A stretch of DNA of 64,000 nucleotides, taken from positions 8,167,501 to 8,231,500 of the forward strand of contig NC_090287.1 of assembly GCF_037392515.1 (NCBI RefSeq). The letters are read 5' to 3'. Positions within the stretch are counted from its first letter, which is position 1; each line of letters starts with the position of its first letter. Made by a program: the position numbers and the translations under genes. A model generated the notes under the pieces. That model saw nothing but the letters and a program-made list of their open reading frames with translations, was not told where the DNA came from and made no database searches. Shown here piece after piece: positions 54,560 to 64,000 of the stretch. Source of the stretch: Haliotis asinina. Lineage: Eukaryota; Mollusca; Gastropoda; Lepetellida; Haliotidae.

Positions 54560-54690
54560 AGTCTTTGAAAGGCATTTAGAAGTGAAATACATAAGAATGA
54601 TTCTTATGGATATCAACTTCTTTATTATGAGAACACAACATTTCGGAGTTGATGCTTACTCCTTCATCAGGTGAATGAGAATGGGGTACA
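54560..54690 (-). repeat. Dispersed repeat copy 2 carrying a hammerhead-ribozyme-like core
   Basis: Minus strand 54673 to 54634 reads CAC-CTGATGA-A-GGAG, a ten-nt loop, CTCC-GAAA-T, GTT, GTG. The GGAG/CTCC stem is perfect. It matches copy 1 in flanking repeat sequence as well. Confidence 0.65.
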
Positions 54691-54740
54691 GAGCTAGTAA
54701 CCTTGTGTTCAAGGTTATTATAAGCAAAGATATAGCATTG

Positions 54741-54868
54741 TAGTGAGTGAGTTAGTATGGTTTTACACTGCTTTTAGCAACATTCCACCAATTTCATGGA
54801 ACACCAGAAATGGGCTTTGCACATGTCAGTGTGACAAGCGGAAACTTTAACCACTACACTACCCCATC
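54741..54868 (-). repeat. tRNA-derived SINE, minus orientation
   Basis: Runs from GTGAGTGAGTTAGTATGG through ACACCAGAAATGGGCTT to TTTAACCACTACACTACCCC, sharing blocks with the copy at 55110. Confidence 0.7.
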
Positions 54869-55109
54869 CAGTACTTAAGTCAGACAACATCATGTCAGCT
54901 TCTTGACGGTATTATAGTGCAAGCCCTGGGAGATATTGCATAGAAGTTTAACACTAATTCTCACTGAGACACAGAACACAGACTCATCATGTTTGCCCAT
55001 CCTCATCTTAGTGTTAAGTGTCAGGCAGTGTAACAAGTACCACCCTTTAACAAGGTGTTTCATCTAGCACAACCAACCGAACCAATAGCTCCTTACTCCC
55101 CACTACGAC

Positions 55110-55256
55110 TTAGAGAGTAAGTATGATATTCCAGCAACATCATGGTGGGGGGACACCAGAAATGGGCTTCACGCATTGTACCCATGTGGGAAAATCGAAC
55201 CCAGGCCTTTGGCATGGCAAGGAAATCCTTTCACCAGTAGGCTACCCCACTATGCC
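55110..55256 (-). repeat. tRNA-derived SINE, minus orientation
   Basis: Has ATTCCAGCAACATCATGG, GACACCAGAAATGGGCTTCA and AAAATCGAACCCAGG, the last being the reverse of a B-box-like GGTTCGATT, then CAGTAGGCTACCCCAC (reversed A-box region). Confidence 0.8.
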
Positions 55257-55375
55257 CTTACCACTGCAAATACAGCAGAGGTACTGAAGGTGGCAGTACA
55301 ATACAATGACCCATCCTCCTGGAGGGGAACCATGTGAAGCATCTTCAACACTGTGTGTGGGTGTGTGATTAGAGG

Positions 55376-55505
55376 TCACACTGAAGTGGAGCTACAAGGA
55401 ATGTATTTAGGTGACTGCTTCTTCTCCTCCACGTGGGCTGGACCAACATTCACAGTGTCAGGTATCTCGTCTGACTGATCTACTCCACTTGTGTTTACGT
55501 GTCTA
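55376..55505 (-). CDS. Unassigned exon-like segment, possible terminal exon
   Basis: After an acceptor-like cgtgcag, 42 codons read VNTSGVDQSDEIPDTVNVGP and AHVEEKKQSPKYIPC, ending SSTSV and TGA. The local G+C is higher than its surroundings. The start phase (needs two bases) is met by the exon-like segment at 61927-62088. A donor at TCA|gtgtga could instead make it internal. No family recognised. Confidence 0.2.
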
Positions 55506-57539
55506 CTGCACGAAAACCAACCCTAATTCACACCTGGAACATTTGCCCCTTAACCAGTTTAAGAGAATTAGGAATTAGGAAATCAAGGGCATTGAAGATG
55601 CATACAACATTCCTGCCCGAAGATTGCAATCCGCTTATGACCAAGAACACATACAATGATCTACAATGATCCTTAAAGCTTCAGTTCACATGAAAAAATA
55701 TATATGGTTTTATATCATTAAAACATTTTTCATTCCTAGAAAGTTGTATATTTATACAATATCCGTATTTGAAACATGTGGGAGATGTTTGAGAAACTCA
55801 AACAAACTTCTGATGCAGTCAGACCTACCACATCCTAAATACACTCCATATCTGAGTCACCCTGAGGCAGATTCACCAAGCTAACTTCAGTCATGTTGGC
55901 ATCGAGTTAGGGAAATGCCCAACGGCCATGTCATATCAAAATAACTGCCATCATTTATCACTCTCTGTCCTCTTTAGACATTGTAAGGGATATAACACAT
56001 TTATGCAACGGTAGGCATATATAACAAGTTTATATACCCTTCCCCTGTCACATGTAGGTGAGGCCATGGAAGCATAGACATGTTTTGTTGGCTGTAAGGT
56101 TGATTCTGAATCAGTTGTGAATCATTGTATATGCATGAGCTGATGTTCTCATATGTACTTAGCAATGAAACACTACCCATTAATTTGAAAAACACAAAAC
56201 ATATATTTCCCTAGTGTGAAACAACACTTCATGCTGTAATCACTTTTTGTGTGCTTCCTTGGCACTTGAGACTGATATACATAACTAAATATACCGTTTA
56301 AAACAGTAGGGAATATTCCATTTTGCAAGCATACCACTAGCCAATGCCAGTGCATATGACAAAAAGTAGTATATATCTATGCAGATTGAACATTTCTCAA
56401 GGAATGGAATACATTGTCACATTTTCCCTTCATTCCCCTCCCTCATCTGTTTCCTTCTTGGCCTCATCATCTGTAGGTTTTTTACAATCTTGTAAATCCC
56501 ATATCCCTATGTTTCTTAAATGGTGCATGTTCTGATGTCAAATGTCTATCAAATTAAAAGACCTGGATAAGTTGGATAAATTCACACTTCCATTCATTGT
56601 TATGAGATGAGTTCCAAAGTTGACAAAAAGAGATAAATGATCTGTTAATTAGGAATTTTCATGTGAGATTTTCTAAGGCCTACTGTGAAAAAGACTGTAC
56701 ATAGTACCGACATAAAGCCGTATTATACTCCCGTAAAATATTGATTTTATGGTGTCAGATAAATATAGCATTCCATCACTACATAATGTGTACGATACAC
56801 AATACATTTGCTAGCCTTGAATGAATTCTGTGAAAGGTTGCTTTACAACCATTGTATTGCAGTGGATTTGCACTCAATATTCAAGACATTCCTAAACAAC
56901 ACATCGCTGTAGATACATATACTTTATTGTTTAGACTCTAAAAATATAAAATTTGGTGGAAAGCAAAAATTGAAATGAAAAGGACCCTTGAGTGTAAAAT
57001 TTAGACTTGTTCTACCTATGCCACAGGTACTGTATGGTTTGTGTAAAAGGGAAAATGATATTGTTCTAGGTCTACAAGACAGTGTCCGACATGACTATGC
57101 ATGGTCTGAACAGAGAAACTTGAGGAAAGCTGGTTTATGATAACTGACTTGGGGACAAAGAGAGTTGAGTTGACATGATCAATATCCCACAATAGCGACA
57201 ACATGTCTGCATATGCTACACTTACATCCGTCAGTCACAACAACAGGTTTGCCTAGCAGGAAATACCCATACAAATACCAGTTATCTTCAACACATTCAT
57301 CATCAGTTGACAAGGCAACAATACACATCAGACTTATTTTCTTGTCAAATCTATTCTGTTACCCAAATGAAGTCTTCAGGGGTATTAGATTACAAGTGAT
57401 CCTGACGCCTATGCGTGTTACAGGTAATGACTTCATAATAGAGTGATCAGACACAGTGAGGGCATTCACAGCGTGTCAGCATATCTTGACAGTATGTAAT
57501 TGGTGCTTATGACATCAATCACTGGTTTGTCCCGCGACT

Positions 57540-57835
57540 GGTCTTCAGTAACCCATACTCATCATAAGAGGCGATTAACGGAATCAGGTGGTCCGGGGTA
57601 GAACAAGTCTTCAGCAACCCATGCTTGCCATAAAAGGCGACTCTGCTTGGCGTGAGAGGTGACTAAAGGGATCGGGTGGTCAGGCTCTCTGACTGACTTG
57701 GTTGCCACATGTCATCGGTTCCCACAGCGCAGATCGATGCTCATGTTGTTGATCACTGGACTGTCTGGTCAAGACTCGATTATTTACAGACCACTGCCCT
57801 ATGGCTGGAATATTGCTGTGTCTGGTGTTAAACAA
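57540..57835 (+). repeat. SINE-like element, (ACTC)n-tailed family with a duplicated head
   Basis: The head motif CTTCAG(T/C)AACCCAT occurs twice, about 65 bp apart (57544 and 57609), before one body (CACATGTCATCGGTTCCCA, TTGTTGATCACTGGACTGTC). The end is GTTAAACAACAAACAAAAC instead of (ACTC)n. Confidence 0.88.
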
Positions 57836-60800
57836 CAAACAAAACACTATTTTGTCTGGTCAAGACGTGACTACAAAACAAACAGTCATCATACAGCATA
57901 TAGAATGCTGAGTTAACTATTACACTGAAACACACTGAAACACCAATTGCCCATATGTACTGCGAGTACATCTGCTGACTCGAAGTGGCCTACTGCTTTA
58001 ATAGAAAACATTCCTCACCCAGTCTAACAGTGCTCACAAAGACTGCACAGAGCAGAGGTACAGTTAGAAAGACCTTGGATATAAAAGGGAGAGCTGGGTA
58101 TTAGATCCGGTGGCATGGGCTGATGACTGTTTAACTGGAGCACTGAATGGGACTCAGTGCAATGCAATGTCACATTCACCATATTATTATTAAAGGATGT
58201 TCATAGAGTGCACAAATCCACACAACTAGTATATGCTCAAGGTGCTGGTATTTTCAGTGCATATTCACTTTACATCACAAAATTATTTCTATCTTGACCA
58301 TAACCCAAAACAATCAAACAGGTAACAAATTATGTTTATCATCAAGCTCAAACTGTATCCTGTGACTGCTGATATCCAGGTCACCAAGTAAACTGGTTTG
58401 GGATGTCTTGTTCTTCCCAAACATTGTAATCTCCATAGGTGAGGCCAGGGTATAGACATGGTACAAGTTACAGCATGAATAGCTGATATTGGCCTAAAAT
58501 TGACACAGAAGTAGGATCCAATCATAAATTACTGATACAAATGTCACTCATATGAGGGTGTGTCAGCAATGACAGGTAATAACTGCGAGACACAACCCAC
58601 TTTTGTAATTCCCATCAACAATGAGAAACCAATGATTACTATGGGTACCAATATGTTGACACATACATAAGAGTATTTCCATGCTGTTAGTAATAATTAA
58701 AAGTAATTTGAAATTAACAGATCTCTATTTTCATTAATATGGTTGAATTCCTTGATACATGCAAAATATGAACAATGTTCAAGAGAAACAATGCTAATTG
58801 TCCCAGGCCTCATATTCATTAACACCAAAGTCTCACACACAGACACATACCAATTGAATAAATACCAAGCAATTCTAACATTAGAATACTTTGGCATGTC
58901 TAGATTTCTGGTCTCATTGGTACAGTATATCAAAACAGAAATGAATCAACTATTTCTTCATATAAAACATAATTATAAAAAAAAAACTTTTTAAAGAAAG
59001 CATTTCAGAAGTCTGAAAACCAAGTCTACCAATAACTGATCCAACTGATTCACTACAGAAAGACACACATACACAGAATTACTGAATTTAGCAGCTGCCT
59101 ACATTTACTAAATCTTGGACCATTTTGGATGGATGAAGTGACAGCCTTTCGTTATTTGTGGGCATATTGGAAATTGATAAGATGCTTGGAACTACCTAAC
59201 ACCATACAGTCAGGGTGGTCAGTATCAGCACCGATGTTTACAATTAGAATGATCAATATCTGCTGCCCAGACACCCAGGTATGTAGGCCTCAATGTGTCC
59301 ACAACACTCAATAAGGGTACACAGTAGCTCAGTGCAGGTGAAACCAGTACAGGTTGAGATCTGCCCCATATACAGCCTGGTCTACATGTGGCCAGTGAAT
59401 GGACTCATGGACAGCCACGTCTCACAAGATGGCCGACATTCTGACTGACCACTTGGGAGTAACTGACATCTGTAGTCAGCTGCACTCCATCCCTGAATAC
59501 GTCTGCTCAAATCTGCTCGATATACGTCTGCTCGAATAAGTTCATCCACCTGACATGACTTAAACAAACTAATTCCTTAGACTGTGAAACAATGATGCTC
59601 AAACTATAAGTTTTTCATTGAAATGCATCAGTGATACATTTAGATATATCCTGTGGTTGTAACACTTCAGAAAGGAAATGCAGTAGATCTATTCATGGTC
59701 ACTGATTATTTCTGTGATATCATCACAATCTCTTTTCAAACATATGAAACAATGGTAAAATTACATTTTCTGTTTGAATACCTGATATTCATACATCTTG
59801 GCCATAATAAAAATTGTATTTCTCATAAAATGACAACCACACTGACATGAAACTCTTCAAGCTGTAATAAACTGAAAGCCATAAACGACACTGCTACTGT
59901 TTTATTACAACACTTTATCACATCCAACACAATATTCATATGCCACAGTACACATTACACAGGAACTAAGACCATATGAAAGCACAAGGATGTGCTTGAC
60001 CTTGGTGTGTCTGGCGAGAGTGCCAGAAATACCACAAGGTGAGCATACATTGCCCCATCTCCCTCAGTGCTAGTTTCTTCACTACTATTTATATCATATG
60101 ACTGTAAGATGCTATCTTCCTCCTCTTTGACATGAACTCAACTAGAGCTGCCTCTCTTTGGATTAACCTTCCTGCCAAAAGATTCTTGTCAGTAAACAGC
60201 CTCAACATAAAGAAAGCAACCATTGGTTGAATGTTCACAATAAGCTTTCCTTGTTCACATATATTTAATTATATTTTCACAGCACATATGAATGATGTGA
60301 GCCAAGCAATTACAGAAAAGAAATTCCATTCATTAACTTTTCAACTAATCATGAAAACTGACAAATCAATTTTGTGAGATTTTTTTCAGATCTAGTTGTC
60401 AAGAAGAACATTAAAAGATCTTGAGAAAAACTTCAAATCTTCAGCAGATGGTGACATCTGTTGTTCTTTCCTGAACTTGCAAATTGTGGGGTATTTTGAT
60501 GTTCCACAGCCATACAAACAATGCTGCCAAAGATGAGAGGAACCCTTGAAACACATTCTCTGGTGAAGGAGCTTTGGCAATATCTATTAACCACTGCACA
60601 TACTCTGGCTTGTGATGTGCACACATGTTTTTTTACACATTCCTCTAATGTAGCAGGTTCCTAGACTGGCTCAAGTTTCCTAGGTAATGCTGATTTGTTT
60701 CAGTCATAATTTCTAGACTTTAAAAATAACAGTTTTTCTTACAAAAGGTTAGTATAAGACAAAATGTTTTCATACAGTTTTTAGACTATTGCTTACTTTC

Positions 60801-61692
60801 AGAATGTAAATAATTTTGATTGCAACAAATAAACCCATTTAAATAGAAAAGGAGGCCAAAGGAGACCACTTTAACCTGGAGAAATCTAGACTTCATTTAT
60901 CTCGGACTTGAGTACTGCAGGAAGGGTTAAGCTGTAGGGAAAATGGTTCAGGGATTGTGAGACTAGAGAAATGTCTGACAAGCGACACAGAAACAGCACG
61001 AGGAAATCATTGTCAATATTTCTCTGCTAAAATATTTTGATACAGCTGGTTATACTCTTATACCTCTAACGCCATTATTCAACAGCATCCTGAAGATGCT
61101 CAATGAGTGCCAAAATGGATGATATTCAGCTACATTTGACATGCTTGCATGGATTTAAGTGTAGTTTACTGAACCGCTTACTCAAACTTGTCCACCCCAA
61201 GCACCTTGACCTTGAATGCTGGCATTCCATGCCTCAGCACATGTTGCACTATATGAATCAATCAATTGACAGATCAACATATAAACTAATGTCTTCCTTG
61301 GTAAATGGTTTACGGTGACAGAAAAAGAGATTAATTATTCTGAGTGTGGAGTTTTGAATGTATGATTTTCATAGCAACAAGTACAGACTAAAACACTAAA
61401 GACTATTTCCTTTGCACCATTTGTGCTTCCCATCAATAAAATGTCCAAACAAATTCAAAATAACTCTATAGTAGCAAGTCTAGATTTCCTTAATTTCAAG
61501 ATTTGTTAAATCGGCTTAATCTACAGAACATGAATAGATCTTCTGCGCTTCTTTCACACTCAAAAGAAATTACTGAATTCTAAAATATTTGAATCTATCT
61601 GGTTATATACTACTTCGTAAACCTTTTAATCTACATCATTTTCAAAATACAGTATGCAACATTGTGGGCTAGCTATCATCTATTGGAAAGTT

Positions 61693-61846
61693 GGGCAAAG
61701 GGCTTGCCTAGTGGTCAAGGCATTCGTTTGTCATGCCAAAGTTTCAGGTTCAATTCCCCACATGGGTGCAATGTGTGAAGCACATATTTGGTTTCCCAAA
61801 CTGTGATAACGCTGGCATATTGCTAAGAGCGGTGTAAACCTAAAGG
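61693..61846 (+). repeat. tRNA-derived SINE, plus orientation
   Basis: A TTGCCTAGTGGTCAAGGCAT stretch resembles a pol III A box and GGTTCAATTCC (61747-61757) a B box, about 43 bp apart. The tRNA-unrelated body ends GAGCGGTGTAAACCTAAA. Confidence 0.8.
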
Positions 61847-61926
61847 AGGGATAGGTCTGCCGAAATGCCAACAGGTGAAGGCGACCTCAAAAGCACCTAA
61901 CACAACAACAACAAACCTAAACTCAC

Positions 61927-62088
61927 TCTTTGGAAGTTTTGAGAAGTTTGAATTCAGAGTCCTCCTCCATTTGTATGAAAACAAGATAAATGACAGCAAA
62001 GTTCCAGTTATCTTTGTTGAGTGTGAAGACCAGATAATGGCCCTGACTATTGACTTCGATCTCCAGCAGGAACATGTTGCCTCTGGCG
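61927..62088 (-). CDS. Unassigned exon-like segment with good splice borders
   Basis: On the minus strand, acattacag precedes 162 open bases ending at the strong donor gtgagt. The frame reads ARGNMFLLEIEVNSQGHYLV, then FTLNKDNWNFAVIYLVFIQM and EEDSEFKLLKTSK. Alternating hydrophobic residues suggest beta strands. The plus strand is open too (ENKINDSKVPVIFVECEDQI), so direction is not certain. It is not a classical-calpain N-terminus, and I recognise no family. Confidence 0.3.
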
Positions 62089-62774
62089 CTGTAATGTCAG
62101 TCTAAGTCTGCATCTCCCTCAGACCTGGACATACCAGCTCATGTTGCCCTGCCCTGCTGATGTTCCTCATTCTAGGTTATCATTCTGAATGTCACACGTG
62201 TTGAGCAACAAACAACTTTTTCCCAATTTAAATCAAAGTGTTGCTAGGGGAAACACATATTGAGAAAATGACTTTCATTTTACTCCACTTTTCACAATAA
62301 TCCAGGAACCTCATGGCTGGGACCAAAACACAAATTTGAGTTAGCAGTCTTTTCAAGTTCTCAAATCACAAAATGAACTGGGAGGTTTTTGGCTATATCA
62401 CTTGTACTTATTTCCTTTGTATACATAATAATGTACAGATGAAAACCATGGCAGTTTTAGTACTTATTTCTAAAGCATGTAAATTAGCAAAATTTTCAAG
62501 GTCAGGTGGAGAGAGAAACTTATTCTTTTCCACAGATGATAATAGTAGAGTCAGATGGCAATCACAGTGCAAAAACATTGCACCCTACATAATGAGAGAT
62601 GCAGGTTGACCCAGTGCATATCCAGAGTGAGTGAGTGAGGGTTGTTTCATAAAACAGTAAGCAGCATTTCAGATGCTGTAAATGACTGAGACAATACAGG
62701 CCAACCCCAGTCTGACAATCTGATGACCAATCCATGCATAAGGGTTTGATTACATAACAAGTTCACAAAACCTG

Positions 62775-62850
62775 AACATGCAATCTATTTCCTTTGGGTC
62801 TTACAAGCCTGAAAACCCTATCTACTTCCCTTGGGGCTTACAAGCCTGAC
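62775..62850. repeat. Two-copy tandem duplication of about 45 bp
   Basis: TCTATTTCCTTTGGGTCTTA and TCTACTTCCCTTGGGGCTTA, each followed by CAAGCCTGA, lie side by side. Confidence 0.75.
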
Positions 62851-63111
62851 TGCAGGGCACAATTCTACCTATTCCCTACAGGGTCTGAAGGTTGGATAGA
62901 CAGCAAGCACACTAATGACCCAGCAAAGAGTGCCTGAAAACTGACGATGACTCAGTCTCTGTCTGTGGGGGTTAATATCAGTCTGTCACGAAGTCCCACA
63001 ACGAGATTCGTTTCCTTTTTAACATGCCCTGACCCTAATAATGCTATAACCATAAGTCTATATTTTCACAGGTTTTCACTTTCACATTTCACTTGGTTTC
63101 CTTTCTTTTTA

Positions 63112-63225
63112 ATGTGTGTGTGTGTGTCTGTCTGTGTGGGTGTGCGTGTCTGTCTGTGTCTGTGTGTGTGTGTGTGTGTGTGTATCAGAGAGAGAGGAAG
63201 AGAGAGAATGAGAGAGAGACAGATG
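63112..63225. repeat. Compound (GT)n/(GA)n microsatellite
   Basis: Imperfect GT/CT repeats to 63183 pass directly into GAGA-rich sequence to about 63225. Confidence 0.95.
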
Positions 63226-64000
63226 AAGTGCATGTCTAGGTATAGTCTAGTCTAGGAATAGGACTTGTTCCTCCTTGTTACGCAAGCAGAACCTAACACC
63301 TTACCTCACACAACATCCAACTGGAGGTGTGAACCTGAACATGTTGTTCAGCAGGGTTTCCAGCCTATCTGTCATGTTCTACATTCATCATGGCCAGGAT
63401 GACAGGCCACACTGCCCTATCAGTTGTGGGGAACATTCCATCAAAATACCCATCCCTTGTGATATTATCAGTTGACACACAAACAAAGTGACACCAGGTT
63501 TCCCATCTATCACAATAATATTCACCATGGGGCAATAGAGGTCAGGAAGCTCGGTCTTCATAAAAAGTGTTTGGATTATGAAGTAACTACTTAAAAAATA
63601 CTTGATCAGTTCATGCCACACATGACATTATTAATAACTAAAAATGTTTATTTACGTGAATAAGCATTAACTCAAACATTTAATTTTAACTGTTCATGTC
63701 TATTCAGTATTACTTTACACTGACAGCTATACACTGACAGCTATACACTGACATTTAACATTAGTTTGCCCTGTTCTGCATGCTCCTAAAACATGTCATA
63801 TTCAATCCAGTGTATCCTAATGGCTATTTTATCTCAGTCAGTCTCGAAAACATATCTTGGTGGTGTAAATTCACCATTATTACATACATCCTTATAGTAT
63901 AAACTAACTCATATCACTGTCAATCCTGAACATATATATTTACAAAAACTGTGACAATAGTGAATCAAATTCCAGGTCATCATATGGACATCAAAGAATG

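Larger units (their letters stand above)
48094..64000. other. Repeat-rich region upstream of calpain exon a
   Basis: No exon with the expected calpain N-terminal segment (the L-F-x-D-P-x-F-P type block) was found on the minus strand. The region is probably a long 5' intron, intergenic DNA, or both. It contains several SINE copies, a second hammerhead-core repeat, microsatellites and two unassigned exon-like segments listed separately. Confidence 0.6.

Noticed and set aside
60392-60640. Region open in several frames, including a minus-strand frame with FLSSLAALFVWLWNI
   Set aside because: Several frames are open at once, there are no convincing splice borders and no recognised domain. It may be decayed mobile-element coding DNA, but this could not be shown.
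61693-61760. A true tRNA gene
   Set aside because: A-box and B-box-like motifs are present but no cloverleaf stems were found, and the sequence continues into a SINE body.

Overview
Organism. The window is animal nuclear DNA, AT-rich, with many short exons flanked by GT/AG introns. The dispersed repeats point to a gastropod. A roughly 250-bp SINE-like element ending in (ACTC)n, with a core reading CAATATTCCAGC on one strand, is one I associate with abalone (Haliotis) genomes. A second tRNA-derived SINE family is also present. The assignment to Haliotis or a close vetigastropod is inference from recognising these repeats, not from a database search.

Layout. (1) 1-8253, minus strand: the 5' half of RAB3GAP2, the non-catalytic subunit of the Rab3GAP complex. 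Eighteen exons with consistent phases encode about 652 N-terminal residues; the gene runs off the left edge. A compact promoter with YY1-like and ETS-like motifs lies just upstream, near 8316-8370. (2) 8.4-13.2 kb: a spacer with a 190-nt G/T-only tract, then a plus-strand orphan locus. It has an 857-nt open frame at 11024-11881 and a GC-rich coding-looking exon ending in a stop at 12826. I recognise no family in either. (3) 18037-48093, minus strand: a classical calpain. Nineteen phase-consistent exons encode 655 residues plus stop: most of the protease core with the Cys, His and Asn triad, the C2-like/CBSW domain, a linker built from tiny exons, and a penta-EF-hand domain. The exon(s) carrying the N-terminus were not found and probably lie beyond 64 kb. 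(4) 48.1-64 kb: repeat-rich and without a confident gene. Two minus-strand segments look like exons and are phase-compatible with each other, but remain unassigned.

Gene relationships. RAB3GAP2 and the orphan locus are divergent, and the orphan locus and the calpain converge. The two recognised proteins work in unrelated processes: Rab3/Rab18 regulation and autophagy for RAB3GAP2, and calcium-dependent limited proteolysis for calpain.

Notable extra structure. Two dispersed repeat copies (near 42.9 and 54.6 kb) carry, on the minus strand, the ordered core boxes of a hammerhead ribozyme; in one copy a helix is kept by wobble pairs. A 34-bp minisatellite has eight near-identical units. One short calpain intron is almost entirely a minisatellite whose unit resembles the intron's own 3' splice site. 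There are also foldback (MITE-like) elements and several calpain linker micro-exons whose lengths are multiples of three.
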